Below, one piece after another: positions 44,225-53,870 of a stretch of 62,164 bases of DNA. Under the pieces are notes generated by a model. It was not told the DNA's origin. It saw nothing but the letters and a program-made list of their open reading frames with translations, and ran no database searches. The DNA is from an uncultured Clostridia bacterium (GTDB lineage: Bacteria; Bacillota; Clostridia; Christensenellales; Borkfalkiaceae). The translations under genes and the position numbers were made by a program. The stretch covers positions 1-62,164 of the forward strand of contig CALVZS010000030.1 of assembly GCA_944372575.1 (NCBI GenBank), written 5' to 3'. Within the stretch, counting starts at the first letter, position 1; every line of letters begins with the position of its first letter.

Positions 44225-46954
44225 TTATTCGGTTCGAAGTGCGATGACGGGGTCTTTTTGCGCCGCAGACTGCGCGGGAATGAGTCCGGATATGAGCGTC
44301 AGCACAACGCTGATCAACACCATGATGAATGCCGTACCGACGGGCAGCGCAGCGATCCCGACGATCCCTGCAAGCGACTCAATGATCAGGTTGATAAAGA
44401 TAGAGATGATATAGGCAAGCCCGATGCCGATGAGACCCGCGGCAAGCCCGATGATGAACGTCTCCGCGTTGAAGAGATTGCGCACGTCCTGCTTGCGCGC
44501 ACCGAGCGAGCGCAGCACACCGATCTCTTTGACGCGTTCGACGACCGAGACATAGGTGATGATGCCGATCATCACGGAGGAGACCACAAGTGAAATCGCC
44601 GTAAACGCCACAAGCACATAGGTGATGATATCCAGGATCTGCTGCACCATGCCCATCAGCAGCCCCACCGTATCGGTATATGTGATCTGCAACGCACGGT
44701 TTTCCTCGGTATCGTCATGGTCTGCATTCCATTGATCGAGGTAGGCAAGAATATTTTCCTTATTGTCAAAATCGGTCGCATAAATGGAAATGCGGCTGAC
44801 CTCATCGCTGCCACCCAGCGTCTGAATGGCGACGTCCGGCGTCTGTGCGATATAGATGGACGAGCTGCCGTACGGCTGTCTTGTATAGCCGTTGATGAGA
44901 TTATCCGTGTCGGCTGGGAGCAGATAAATGTAATTGTCGCTGCTGCCATAAGGGATCTTCGCCTCGTTGCTCCGCATCCACTCTACGATCTTGGAATCTT
45001 TATTGCCTTCAATGTATGCTCTGACAGTATTTTCCGTGAGGTTGAGCCCAGCAGAAAGACAGCCATAGGAGAGCCCGTCTTTCAGCCGCAAAATGCCGGA
45101 AATTTCCAAATTGAGTCCCTCGCCCTCCGCCGCAGTCAGCGTATCTTGGGTCAAATCATTGTAGTTTGTCTTGTCGCCCGAATATTCAAATGGATATTGC
45201 CCGGTCAGATAGGACTGCAATGACCATCCCTCGTTCTCGATATAAACCGCGTCGTTATAAAAGAAGGTGTATTTTTTGCCGAGGATCTCTTCAAACGTCA
45301 CCTTATCGGCATCGGGGTCGACTTCTGCAGAGCTGTCTTCATCGCCGAGGTTAAACAATTCCATGAAACGGTCTTCCGGAAGCAATCCAAGCTGCGCAAG
45401 CGTCAAGTCTGTCACCTGGTTGTTGCTCCCGACAACAAGCACGACCTCGTTTTCATTCTGCGGAAAATGCCCGGCGATTACATCGTACTGCGAGAGAACA
45501 TATTCCCCGTAACCAAGGTTGGTATTGTCCGACGTTCCCGGCATGACGTTGACAACGTCCAGAAAATAATCGGCATATCCGACGAGCGAGTCGTACTGCG
45601 ACGCGAATACCATGAGGTCTGCAATAAACTTTTCCTTGAGGTTGGACAGCGAACGCGTAGTCGTCTCCGTCCGGGAGCTGTCATTCTCCGGGAAAGTCTC
45701 CGCCTGCAGGAACAGATTATCCGAAATGGCTGCGCCATATCCGTATGCCAGCTCCGCATACCATTCGAAATCCATGTTTTCAAGATAATCGATATATTCC
45801 GGCGTAATATTGTTTTGCGTTGCCATGCCGTTTGCAAGGCTTGTGAGGAAAGAATCGATATAGACCTTATCCCCGAGCTGCCCGAGATCGGGCATATCCT
45901 GCGGGGAAGTGAACGAAGTCATGGCGGAAGCAAGGTCAAAAGAGCTCTCCGAGATGGTCACGGGATAGTAAGAGAGCATATCTTCTTCCGTCTTGCGGAT
46001 ATAGTTATTGAAACCGCTCGAGAGCGCCAGCACAAGGCTAACGCTGATGATGCCGATGCTGCCTGCGATGGATGTCAGGATCGTGCGCCCCTTCTTGGTG
46101 AGCAGATTCTTGGCACTCAGTGCAAGCGAGGTGAGAAAGCTCATGCGGGCGCGCGGCTTTTTTTCGCGTTTACACTCCCCCGTGCTCTTTGCGAAAGACG
46201 GATCGGCTTCTTCCTGCATCTCCGGCGGCTGTTGCGAAAGCGGGGCGGCTTGCTCTGCAGCACTATCTGCCGACGAATCATACGGCATGGAGTCTGCCTC
46301 CACCTGACCGTCCTTCAGCTTAACGATGCGCGAGGCATACTGATAGGCGAGCTCGGGATTGTGCGTGACCATGATGACGAGCCGCTCGCCCGCGATCTCC
46401 TTGATCAGATCCATGATCTGTACGCTCGTCTCGGAATCAAGCGCGCCCGTCGGCTCATCCGCAAGCAGAATGGAGGGATTATTTACCAGGGCGCGCGCGA
46501 TGGCGACGCGCTGCATCTGCCCGCCGGAAAGCTGATTGGGGCGTTTGTTGATTTCATTCCCCAGCCCGACGCGTTCAAGCGCCTCAACGGCACGTCTCCT
46601 ACGCTCCTCCCGGCCGATCCCCGCAATGGTGAGCGCAAGTTCGACATTGCCGAGGACGCTCTGGTGCGGAATAAGATTGTAGGACTGGAAGATAAAGCCG
46701 ATGCGATGGTTACGATAGACATCCCAGTCACGGTCTTTATAATCCTTTGTCGACCGTCCGTCGATGACGAGATCGCCGGACGTATAATGATCTAGCCCGC
46801 CGATAATATTGAGGAGCGTCGTTTTGCCGCAGCCGGACGCTCCCAAAATACATACAAATTCATTTTCGCGAAATTCCAGGCTCACACCCTTAAGCGCTTG
46901 CACGTCTCCGGAAGCAGCTCGATAAACTTTCCGGATGTCGATCAGTTTCAGCAT
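44225..46954 (-). CDS. MacB-like ABC transporter, ATPase and permease in one chain
   Basis: 909 aa. ATPase domain (1-230): Walker [14 protein letters not shown]-loop [10 protein letters not shown], signature [15 protein letters not shown], Walker [16 protein letters not shown]. After a charged, acidic linker comes an FtsX-type permease: one helix near 290, a large extracellular domain of about 450 residues, and three helices near the C-terminus ([34 protein letters not shown], shown in part). Type VII ABC proteins act as mechanotransmitters or peptide exporters rather than classic pumps. Fusion order is the MacB one. The MarR gene just upstream is the likely regulator. Confidence 0.9.
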   Translation of the reverse strand: MLKLIDIRKVYRAASGDVQALKGVSLEFRENEFVCILGASGCGKTTLLNIIGGLDHYTSGDLVIDGRSTKDYKDRDWDVYRNHRIGFIFQSYNLIPHQSVLGNVELALTIAGIGREERRRRAVEALERVGLGNEINKRPNQLSGGQMQRVAIARALVNNPSILLADEPTGALDSETSVQIMDLIKEIAGERLVIMVTHNPELAYQYASRIVKLKDGQVEADSMPYDSSADSAAEQAAPLSQQPPEMQEEADPSFAKSTGECKREKKPRARMSFLTSLALSAKNLLTKKGRTILTSIAGSIGIISVSLVLALSSGFNNYIRKTEEDMLSYYPVTISESSFDLASAMTSFTSPQDMPDLGQLGDKVYIDSFLTSLANGMATQNNITPEYIDYLENMDFEWYAELAYGYGAAISDNLFLQAETFPENDSSRTETTTRSLSNLKEKFIADLMVFASQYDSLVGYADYFLDVVNVMPGTSDNTNLGYGEYVLSQYDVIAGHFPQNENEVVLVVGSNNQVTDLTLAQLGLLPEDRFMELFNLGDEDSSAEVDPDADKVTFEEILGKKYTFFYNDAVYIENEGWSLQSYLTGQYPFEYSGDKTNYNDLTQDTLTAAEGEGLNLEISGILRLKDGLSYGCLSAGLNLTENTVRAYIEGNKDSKIVEWMRSNEAKIPYGSSDNYIYLLPADTDNLINGYTRQPYGSSSIYIAQTPDVAIQTLGGSDEVSRISIYATDFDNKENILAYLDQWNADHDDTEENRALQITYTDTVGLLMGMVQQILDIITYVLVAFTAISLVVSSVMIGIITYVSVVERVKEIGVLRSLGARKQDVRNLFNAETFIIGLAAGLIGIGLAYIISIFINLIIESLAGIVGIAALPVGTAFIMVLISVVLTLISGLIPAQSAAQKDPVIALRTE

Positions 46955-47007
46955 AAGAACCTCTTAATATCATTGCATTGCGCCGCTCGCTGCGGAAAAA
47001 GCAACTC

Positions 47008-47478
47008 TTATTTTCTCTCGATTCCCTTTTCTTTGGAAATCTCCTTCATTACGGTGTCGGTCGCCTTATAAATATCGTTATACAGCGCAAAAAATTCCCT
47101 GACTTTCTCCTCGCCGACCGCGCTTACGATGCGCTCCATCGTCGCATTGGCTTCTTTGCATTGTTCTTCAAATACGGCACGGGCGTTTTCAGAAAGACGG
47201 ATGTAGGCAATCTTCCGATCAGTCGGGGAATCGACACGCGCCACAACGCCGTCTTTCTCCATCTTGGTCACGATCTGGGAAACGGCGGAACGAGTGATTC
47301 CGAGTCTGCGTGCAAGCTCAGAGGAAATGATATTTTTTCCCTTCTCCTCCTCCAGGATCACCTCACGCAAAAGGCGGAACTCCGTACGCGAAAGTTCATG
47401 CGCACCTGCAAAAAAATCGATGTTCTCCATGTTGCGCATCAGCTGAAAACATTTGATAAGATACTCATTGATTTCCAT
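47008..47478 (-). CDS. MarR family transcription regulator
   Basis: 156 aa winged helix: LSRTEFRLLREVILEEEKGKN, SELARRLGITRSAVSQIVTKM, EKDGVVARVDSPTDRKIAYIRLS. Dimer helices flank the DNA-binding core. GGAGGAA precedes the ATG. Placed directly upstream of the ABC exporter on the same strand, so probably its repressor, with a small molecule or peptide as inducer; that is inference. Confidence 0.9.
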   Translation of the reverse strand: MEINEYLIKCFQLMRNMENIDFFAGAHELSRTEFRLLREVILEEEKGKNIISSELARRLGITRSAVSQIVTKMEKDGVVARVDSPTDRKIAYIRLSENARAVFEEQCKEANATMERIVSAVGEEKVREFFALYNDIYKATDTVMKEISKEKGIERK

Positions 47479-47528
47479 AGAAAATTCCTCCGATTTGTTT
47501 GTATCTGGCTGAACAATTTAGCGCCTTT

Positions 47529-47557
47529 ATTATATCGCAGCCTCTGTATATTGTCAA
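47529..47557 (-). promoter_or_regulatory. Promoter of the MarR-ABC operon
   Basis: Minus strand: TTGACA (47557-47552), 17-base spacer, TATAAT (47534-47529). About 50 bases of leader before the ATG. Confidence 0.9.
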
Positions 47558-47595
47558 CCTTGAGAAACACTTTTTCAGTCAAATTCACAATAATA

Positions 47596-48720
47596 TCATT
47601 TTTTACACGGCGGTTTCCCAAAATAGGAATAGAGCGTACATGCAAGGTGCGCATTCCACAGCCTGCGCATCCGATCTGCCCGTCCGCCGAAAGCACGAGC
47701 GGCATTGGCATATGCCGAGAGGAAGTAGCAGCTCCAGTCGGGAAGCGCGCGGTACATATTTCCGAAATCACGATACAATCCCATTAGGTCAGCATTTTCC
47801 ATCCGTTCGCCATAGGGAGGATTGCAGATGAGTACGCCGTTTGTCTCCGGGGAAGTGAATTTTCGCATATCCTGCGTACGGAACACAATATCCTTTTCCA
47901 CGCCCGCCCGCGATGCATGAAAGCGGGCAATCTCCACTGCCGCAGAGGAGATATCCGAAGCAAAGAGCCTGGGAAGCGGCGTGCGGATCTCCCCTTCCTT
48001 TGCCTCTTCGCGGGCAAGTTTCAAGATCCCCCTCGGCGCGCATTTCCACCGAGTAAAATCAAAGTCACGCGCCATGCCGGGCGCAATGTTACGCATATAC
48101 AGCGCCGCTTCAATGGGGATGGTGCCGCTTCCGCAGAAGACGTCCGCAAAAGGTTTTCCCGCACGGAAAAAGGAACTCTCCACCATTGCCGCCGCCGTCG
48201 TCTCCCGCAGAGGTGCATCATATGTGCGCACGCGGTAGCCGCGCTTGTGCAGTCCGTCGCCAGAGGTGTCCAATGTAAGATATGCCGTATCCTCATAGAG
48301 ATAGACGCCCACGACAACGCGTTCGCCGCGCTCATCCAGCGTATGTACGCCCAATTTCTGTTTGAGTCGCTCGGTAATCGCCTTCTTGACGACCCCTCCC
48401 GTTGCCTTGACCGCCATGAGGCGGCTCCTGACGCATTTTCCGTCCATAAGGATCATGGAGTGCGCCGAAAGATATTCCTCCCACGGAAGGCGGAACACGC
48501 CGTCATAGAGCGCGTCAAAATCGGGGGAGGGAAATTCCCCCACCCCGATCAGAACGCGTTCACCTGCTCTGAGACAGACATTGAGACGTGCGACATCCTG
48601 CCAGTCCCCTTCAAGGCAGATCCTGCCCTGCAGGGCGGGACAGTCGCCGTAGCCGAGTTGTCTGAGCTGCCGCTTGACAGAAGCTTCCACACCTGCGGCA
48701 ACCGGAATATAAAGTTTCAT
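47596..48720 (-). CDS. THUMP-domain class I RNA methyltransferase (RlmL/YpsC family)
   Basis: 374 aa. N-terminal THUMP region (about 50-160), then a Rossmann methyltransferase with FADVFCGSGTIPIEAALYMRN, ASDISSAAVEIARFHASRAG, and the N6/N2 catalytic motif LICNPPYGERM. Members modify guanine in 23S rRNA. Start at 48720 just after GGAGTG; it lies two bases beyond the upstream gene's stop. Confidence 0.9.
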   Translation of the reverse strand: MKLYIPVAAGVEASVKRQLRQLGYGDCPALQGRICLEGDWQDVARLNVCLRAGERVLIGVGEFPSPDFDALYDGVFRLPWEEYLSAHSMILMDGKCVRSRLMAVKATGGVVKKAITERLKQKLGVHTLDERGERVVVGVYLYEDTAYLTLDTSGDGLHKRGYRVRTYDAPLRETTAAAMVESSFFRAGKPFADVFCGSGTIPIEAALYMRNIAPGMARDFDFTRWKCAPRGILKLAREEAKEGEIRTPLPRLFASDISSAAVEIARFHASRAGVEKDIVFRTQDMRKFTSPETNGVLICNPPYGERMENADLMGLYRDFGNMYRALPDWSCYFLSAYANAARAFGGRADRMRRLWNAHLACTLYSYFGKPPCKK

Positions 48721-48721
48721 C

Positions 48722-49780
48722 TCACTCCTGCGGCTCATCGCTCTCCTGCTCCGTCTCCGGGACGCACGGGTTGAGCGGCGAAGTAACGGGCGTCATGTCA
48801 TACTTATCATCGAGGTCGCCCAGCAACTCCTCGATGATATCCTCACGCGTGATGATCCCGGCAGCAGCATCGCCCTCCGCCACGACCATCATGTGCTCCC
48901 GCTCTTTCTGCATCCGTTTGAGCAGAACAGAGACCTTTTCTTCCGCCGTGGTAGACGAAAGCGGTCGTACGAGCGATGCATAATCTTTTTTCCCGGAGAG
49001 CAGATTTTCGTAGAAATCTGCCCGGTAGAGGACGCCGATGAGGTTACTGCGGCTGCCGCGCCACACAGGAATGCGGGAAAAATTCTTTTCCCGGAAGATG
49101 CGCTGCACCGTCCGTGTGTTGTCCCGCTCGCTGACCGACACAACGCGGTCGAGCGGGATCATGCAGTTTCCGACCGTAAGCTCATCAAAACGCAGCGTAC
49201 GGTGGATCAGATCGTGTTCCGTCTCATTGAGGACACCGTCCTCCATGACGTCGGAGACAAGCATCTTGAACTCGGCCTCCGTATATCCTTTTTTCTCTTT
49301 ATTGAGATGAAAGATATAGAAGACAAATTTCTCCCACTGCGAAAACAGCCAGTTGAGCGGAAAGAGAACATATGTGAGGACGAGGAGCGGATATGCCGAA
49401 AAACAGGCAAACCGCTCGGGGATCTCCTTGGCGATCGTCTTGGGCGTAATCTCGCCGAAGATCAGGACGACCACCGTAATGACGATGGTTGAGATCGTCG
49501 ATCCGAGCCCCTCTCCGAGTGCGGCAACGAACAGTACGGTACCGATGGTGGAAGCCGTGATATTGACAATGTTGTTGCCGATGAGCAGCGTCGTCAAAAT
49601 CTTATTATAATCCTCGCTCAGCCGGAGCGCCATGCGTGCCGTGCGTTTTTTTGCCGCATAGCGGCGCATCCGAACGGAGGAAAAACTTGTATAGGCCGTC
49701 TCCGTTGCACTGAAAAAGGCGGAACAGCAGACGAGGATCACGAGGGTGACGAGAAGAACGGCAATGGTAGCCTTTGACAT
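48722..49780 (-). CDS. CNNM/CorC-like protein with CBS pair (copy A)
   Basis: 352 aa. DUF21/CNNM domain of about four helices (CCSAFFSATETAYTSFSSVRM at the start, IFGEITPKTIAKEIPERF), then a CBS pair (CMIPLDRVVSVSERDN, MMVVAEGDAAAGIITREDIIEELLGDLDDKYD). It lacks the C-terminal CorC_HlyC domain after the CBS pair. Members export Mg2+ or act in ion homeostasis. Tandem copy of the next gene, about half identical by eye. Confidence 0.9.
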   Translation of the reverse strand: MSKATIAVLLVTLVILVCCSAFFSATETAYTSFSSVRMRRYAAKKRTARMALRLSEDYNKILTTLLIGNNIVNITASTIGTVLFVAALGEGLGSTISTIVITVVVLIFGEITPKTIAKEIPERFACFSAYPLLVLTYVLFPLNWLFSQWEKFVFYIFHLNKEKKGYTEAEFKMLVSDVMEDGVLNETEHDLIHRTLRFDELTVGNCMIPLDRVVSVSERDNTRTVQRIFREKNFSRIPVWRGSRSNLIGVLYRADFYENLLSGKKDYASLVRPLSSTTAEEKVSVLLKRMQKEREHMMVVAEGDAAAGIITREDIIEELLGDLDDKYDMTPVTSPLNPCVPETEQESDEPQE

Positions 49781-49792
49781 ACTGCCGCCCCC

Positions 49793-50827
49793 TTACGCCT
49801 GCTGCGGCGCCACGGGCGGCGTCGGAAGAGCCGTGACCGGCGTCAGATCATATTTGTCGTCCACGTCCCCGATGAGCTCCTCCACCATATCCTCGCGCGT
49901 GATGATGCCGAGTGCGTTGTCCTCGGCTCCCACGGCAAGCATATGCTCGCGCATCGTGCACAGGCGTTCCATGAGTTCGGAGACCTTTTCGTCCGGCGAA
50001 ACATAGCTGACGGGGCGGATAATATTGTCAAAATCCCGTCTGCCGGCAAGCAGATTCTCATAGAAATCCGCCCGATAGAGAACGCCCTCGATGTTCCGTT
50101 TTACGCCCTTATAGACGGGAAGCCGCGAAAAATTGGTCTCACAAAACAGCCGGTACACGACGCGTTCATTCTCCCTGACGTCTATGGCAACCGTCCTCTC
50201 AAGCGGGATCATGCAGTCGGAAACGGTGAGTTCGTCATAGCGCAGCGTCCTGTGAATGAGTTCCTGCTCCGTTTCGTTGAGGACACCCTCTTTTCCGACG
50301 TCGGTGACGAGCATCTCAAACTCTTCCTCGGTAAATCTGGGCTGCTCCTTCCCGAGTCCGAAAAGACAAAAAATAAACTTCTTCCAGAGCCCGAACAGCC
50401 ATACGAGCGGCAGGAAGAGGTATGTACAGACCAGAAGCGGGTAAGCTGCTGCACACGCGAACGTCTCGGGAAGGCGCTTTGCCAGGATCTTGGGCGTGAT
50501 CTCGCCGAAGATAAGCAAGACGATCGTAAGAACGATTGTGGACACCGTCGGCCCGATCTCGCCGCCCAGAAGCGACGTAAAGATGAGAGTGCCGATGGTC
50601 GCAGAAGCAATATTCACAATATTGTCCGCAATGAGCAGTGTCGTCAATACCCTGTTATAATCCGCACTCAGGCGAAACGCCATGCGCGCGGTTTTTTTGC
50701 TCTTCGCGAAGCGTCGCATCCGCACCGCAGAAAAGCCGGTGTATGCCGTCTCCGTCGCGCTGAAAAGCCCCGACAGAACGACAAGCACAAAAAGTGCTGC
50801 CAACAGTCCGATACATCGACTGTCCAT
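49793..50827 (-). CDS. CNNM/CorC-like protein with CBS pair (copy B)
   Basis: 344 aa, same architecture as copy A: SGLFSATETAYTGFSAVRMR, IFGEITPKILAKRLPETF, CMIPLERTVAIDVRENE and GIITREDMVEELIGDVDDKYD. The two genes are 12 bases apart on the same strand and arose by duplication; their CBS ligands may differ. The start at 50827 has only a distant AGGAGG 20 bases upstream. Confidence 0.9.
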   Translation of the reverse strand: MDSRCIGLLAALFVLVVLSGLFSATETAYTGFSAVRMRRFAKSKKTARMAFRLSADYNRVLTTLLIADNIVNIASATIGTLIFTSLLGGEIGPTVSTIVLTIVLLIFGEITPKILAKRLPETFACAAAYPLLVCTYLFLPLVWLFGLWKKFIFCLFGLGKEQPRFTEEEFEMLVTDVGKEGVLNETEQELIHRTLRYDELTVSDCMIPLERTVAIDVRENERVVYRLFCETNFSRLPVYKGVKRNIEGVLYRADFYENLLAGRRDFDNIIRPVSYVSPDEKVSELMERLCTMREHMLAVGAEDNALGIITREDMVEELIGDVDDKYDLTPVTALPTPPVAPQQA

Positions 50828-50923
50828 AGATAGGAAATTACCTGATACCTCCTTTCATGACGGATATTTCCGTTTATTCAACAGGTTCCCGTCTCCAACG
50901 CAGAGGCGTGAACCGCATTGATC

Positions 50924-51409
50924 TCAAGAATCGGCCCCGAGTTCGGATGAAAGGGTCGGAAGCCGCCTTTGCAGGATACACAGGCGCACTTCTCCCTTCT
51001 TTCCGCGCGCCACAACATGTACACGCGTATCTTTCCGATCCATCCCGTTCCCCGTCTCCTCCGGCGGCACATTCCGTTCGCTCGCCGCAGCGCCGGTCTT
51101 CTCCTCCGAAGATGCAGCCTCCTGCGCCGTTTGTTCCTGTTCCGGCGCCTCCGTCTTTGCATCATCCGCAGTGAGCGTACCAAACTTTGCGAGGACGTCC
51201 GGTTCCGGCAGAAGCCATTCGGGAACATGATCTGGAACGGGCGCGGTCGTTGCCTCAATGAGGCGGTTGTGCGCCGCAGCACAGGGATATTCCTGCGTAC
51301 GCACACAATAGCGGCAGCGGGCATAGCGGCCGCACATATCGCAGGAGCGCGCCACGCTGTCCTTCCACTTTTCCTCATCCAAAAATTTCTGCAGCGCCTC
51401 GCGCGTCAT
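50924..51409 (-). CDS. Cys-rich hypothetical protein
   Basis: 161 aa, no family recognised. The first 45 residues hold a Cys cluster (CDMCGRYARCRYC and C at EYPC) that could bind zinc; then an acidic Ala/Glu-rich low-complexity linker. GGAGGC precedes the ATG. A second frame over the C-terminal half (to 50878) also has Cys residues (CACVSCKGG), so the true 3' end is uncertain and a frameshift is possible. Confidence 0.6.
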   Translation of the reverse strand: MTREALQKFLDEEKWKDSVARSCDMCGRYARCRYCVRTQEYPCAAAHNRLIEATTAPVPDHVPEWLLPEPDVLAKFGTLTADDAKTEAPEQEQTAQEAASSEEKTGAAASERNVPPEETGNGMDRKDTRVHVVARGKKGEVRLCILQRRLPTLSSELGADS

Positions 51410-51456
51410 ACCGTGCCTCCGTCAGCATCTGAAATATTTTGAAAGCCGTTTGGTCT

Positions 51457-51485
51457 ATTATACATGAGTTTTTATAAAAAAACAA
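51457..51485 (-). promoter_or_regulatory. Promoter of the Cys-rich gene
   Basis: Minus strand: TTGTTT (51485-51480), 17-base spacer, TATAAT (51462-51457). Confidence 0.6.
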
Positions 51486-51518
51486 GGGGAAACGCAAAAA
51501 AAAGTCCGTTTCACCCGT

Positions 51519-52340
51519 TCATTTTCCGTAATCGTCGAGAAAACTTGCGCGTTTCCCGTCCTTTCGCCAGCCGACAATGCAGTCGAGCGCGACATTGTGC
51601 AAGCTGCGGAACACATTGTTCGATGCCTCGGGATTGATCCTGTCGAGCGCGGCAAGCAGTTCCTTCATCTCCCTGCGCTTGCTCTCCTCCTCTTTGCCCG
51701 CGACACGCTCGGTAAAACGGCAGGCACAGCCCAGAAAGGACAGCCCGCAATGAGCCGTCCAGGCAATGATGTCCCGCTCCCGCACGGCGTAGAGCGGCCG
51801 GATGAGTTCCATGCCCGGATGGCTCGTAGAGCGCAGCTTCGGCATCATGGTCTTGATCTCCGCACCGTAGAACATGCTCAGCAGCGTCGTGGAGACGACG
51901 TCGTCGAAATGATGCCCGAGCGCAATCTTGTTGCAGCCGAGCTTTTTGGCGTACTCATAGAGGTACCCGCGGCGCATCCGTGCGCACAAATAGCACGCCG
52001 AGCCCTGCGTCACGCTGTCCACGACCGCAAAAATATCACTTTCGAAAATATGGACGGGAAGCTGCAGTTTTTCCGCATTTTCCTCGATCCGTCTCCTGTT
52101 TTCCGCCGTATAGCCCGGATCCATCACAAGAAATTCCAGGCCAAAGGAAAACTGCCCGTGCCGGCACAGTTCCTGCATACATTTGGCGAGCAGAAAGGAG
52201 TCCTTTCCGCCAGAGATACAGACGGCGACACGATCCCCGGGAGAGAGCAACTGATACTGCTTGACACTCCTGACAAAGGGACACCAGATCTCCTTGCGGT
52301 ACTTCTTGATGATTGAGCGCTCAATCTGTTCAAGCGTCAT
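51519..52340 (-). CDS. ttcA: tRNA 2-thiocytidine synthetase TtcA-like protein
   Basis: 273 aa. PP-loop VAVCISGGKDSFLLAKC; the iron-sulfur ligands of the family are in ACYLCARMRRGYL and GCACRFT; KIALGHHFDDVVSTTLLS. It thiolates C32 of some tRNAs with a [4Fe-4S] cluster. The ATG overlaps the stop of the thioredoxin-reductase-like gene by four bases, which may supply electrons or cluster repair; that is inference. Confidence 0.88.
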   Translation of the reverse strand: MTLEQIERSIIKKYRKEIWCPFVRSVKQYQLLSPGDRVAVCISGGKDSFLLAKCMQELCRHGQFSFGLEFLVMDPGYTAENRRRIEENAEKLQLPVHIFESDIFAVVDSVTQGSACYLCARMRRGYLYEYAKKLGCNKIALGHHFDDVVSTTLLSMFYGAEIKTMMPKLRSTSHPGMELIRPLYAVRERDIIAWTAHCGLSFLGCACRFTERVAGKEEESKRREMKELLAALDRINPEASNNVFRSLHNVALDCIVGWRKDGKRASFLDDYGK

Positions 52341-53194
52341 GACTGTTTCCCCGCAAGATAGGCCTGCGCGGAGTACGCCGCGACAAGTCCCTCCCCCGCA
52401 GCTTTTGCGTACTGATAGGGTCTGCCCGTGACGTCGCCCGCGGCAAACAGACCGGGCAGATTGGTGGAACCGTCACGCGCTATCACAACCTGCGCGCCCT
52501 GCGTCTCCAGTCCTCCAACGAGCGCGGCAGGCGGTGCTGCATCGCGCAGACAAAATACGCCCGCAACATCAAGCGCTCCCTCCCTGAGAACGAGGCGTTC
52601 GACGCGCATTCCGCCCTCCACGCGCAGCGGTTTCTCCATATGCACGACGATATTATCTTTGGAAAAGTGTGCATCGGGATAGAGGCAGAAGGCGTGGACG
52701 GTGTTTGCAAATCCCGCAAGATACTCCACCTCTTCCGCATACTTCTGAGAGGCGACGACTGCGGCGATGACCTTCCCGCGGTAGAGCGCGCCGTCGCAGA
52801 CGGCGCAGTAGCTCACGCCCTGCCCGAGGAACTCCTCCTCTCCCTGCACGGCGCCCGTCTGCGAAACGCCCGTCGCCAAAATGACGGCACGGGCCAAATA
52901 GCTCTCCCCGCCCGCAGTAACGGTAAATATTTCTCCGGCATATACTGCGTCCGCCCTGCCCTTCGTCAATACGATTCCCTCGCGGTGCATCTGCTCCTCG
53001 AGGCGGTCTGCAAAGAGCGAGCCATTTCCGCAGACGGCGGGATAGTTGCGGACATACTCTGCTGCGCGCAGTTTTTCACCGAACAATTCCGCACCCAGCC
53101 AGAGTGCGTCCCGTTTCAGGCTCTTTAACGTGAGAGCGGCGGAATATCCGGCGATCCCTCCGCCCACGACGATGACATCGTAAATTTTTTCCAT
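52337..53194 (-). CDS. Thioredoxin-reductase-like flavoprotein
   Basis: 285 aa. FAD motif VVGGGIAGYSAALTLKSLK, redox-active SYCAVCDGALY and the C-terminal FAD site GLFAAGDVTGRPYQYAKAAGEG. The NAD(P)-binding glycine pattern of classical TrxB is weak (IAAVVASQKYAEE), so electron donor use may differ, for example ferredoxin-dependent forms known in clostridia. The -10 box ends six bases before the ATG and there is no ribosome site, so the message is probably leaderless. Confidence 0.85.
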   Translation of the reverse strand: MEKIYDVIVVGGGIAGYSAALTLKSLKRDALWLGAELFGEKLRAAEYVRNYPAVCGNGSLFADRLEEQMHREGIVLTKGRADAVYAGEIFTVTAGGESYLARAVILATGVSQTGAVQGEEEFLGQGVSYCAVCDGALYRGKVIAAVVASQKYAEEVEYLAGFANTVHAFCLYPDAHFSKDNIVVHMEKPLRVEGGMRVERLVLREGALDVAGVFCLRDAAPPAALVGGLETQGAQVVIARDGSTNLPGLFAAGDVTGRPYQYAKAAGEGLVAAYSAQAYLAGKQS

Positions 53195-53200
53195 GGAAAC

Positions 53201-53230
53201 AGTATATCACGCTGCGCCGCAGCTTGTCAA
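53201..53230 (-). promoter_or_regulatory. Leaderless-type promoter of the trxB-ttcA pair
   Basis: Minus strand: TTGACA (53230-53225), 18-base spacer, TATACT (53206-53201), six bases to the ATG at 53194. Confidence 0.75.
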
Positions 53231-53286
53231 GCCAAACGCGGAAACGGGAAATTTGCGCATTTTTCTGTTTTTTTTGCCATGCCCGA

Positions 53287-53314
53287 TTGACTTTTTTCCC
53301 GCCTTCACTATAAT
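53287..53314 (+). promoter_or_regulatory. Leaderless-type promoter of the Gx transporter-rnf operon
   Basis: TTGACT (53287-53292), 16-base spacer, TATAAT (53309-53314), seven bases to the ATG at 53322. Confidence 0.78.
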
Positions 53315-53321
53315 AGAAAGC

Positions 53322-53870
53322 ATGAACAGCGGCAAAAAACGGTTTACGGCAAAGAAGATCGCCATGCTCGGCATCCTTGCGGGGCTTTCCCTTGCCGCGT
53401 TCCTGTTGGAAAGCCTCATCCCGATCCCCTTTCTGCCGGGCGCAAAACTTGGATTCGCCAACATTTTCTCCCTCTTTGCGCTCCTTTTATACGGACTTCC
53501 GGAGGCGCTCGCCGTCGTCATCGTGCGCACGTTGCTGGGCAGCCTGTTTGCGGGGAACGTCTCCGCGATCCTCTACTCAATGACCGCGGGCATCCTGTCA
53601 ACCTGTGTCTCCCGCCTGCTGCTCTGTCTCCTGCCGCATATCAGCTTTTTCTGTGTGAGCATTGCGGGCGCCGTCGTGCATAACATCGTTCAGCTGCTCG
53701 TCTACTGCGCCCTCACAGGAACCGCCCTGCTTTTTGCCTATTCGCCCTATCTTTGCCTCATGGGCGCCGGAGCGGGCTTTGTGGTCGGACTCATTGTAAT
53801 TTGTTGCATCAAGGCACTTCCCGCACGTTTTCTCGCGCGGCAATCTCTTCCCAAGGAGGATATCAAGTGA
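53322..53870 (+). CDS. Gx transporter family membrane protein
   Basis: 182 aa, about six hydrophobic segments. KKIAMLGILAGLSLAAFLLE, IPFLPGAKLGFANIFSLFAL and MTAGILSTCVSRLLL match the 'Gx transporter / heptaprenyl diphosphate synthase component I' family found upstream of rnf genes. Substrate unknown; flavin or quinone precursor is speculative. The start at 53322 fits the promoter; no ribosome site precedes it. Stop overlaps the rnfC GTG start. Confidence 0.85.
   Translation: MNSGKKRFTAKKIAMLGILAGLSLAAFLLESLIPIPFLPGAKLGFANIFSLFALLLYGLPEALAVVIVRTLLGSLFAGNVSAILYSMTAGILSTCVSRLLLCLLPHISFFCVSIAGAVVHNIVQLLVYCALTGTALLFAYSPYLCLMGAGAGFVVGLIVICCIKALPARFLARQSLPKEDIK

Noticed and set aside
50878..51378. 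Alternative 166-codon frame over the Cys-rich gene
   Set aside because: Its N-terminal half is Arg-rich and lacks a ribosome site; only its 3' part has interesting Cys residues, so it is mentioned as a possible frameshifted end.
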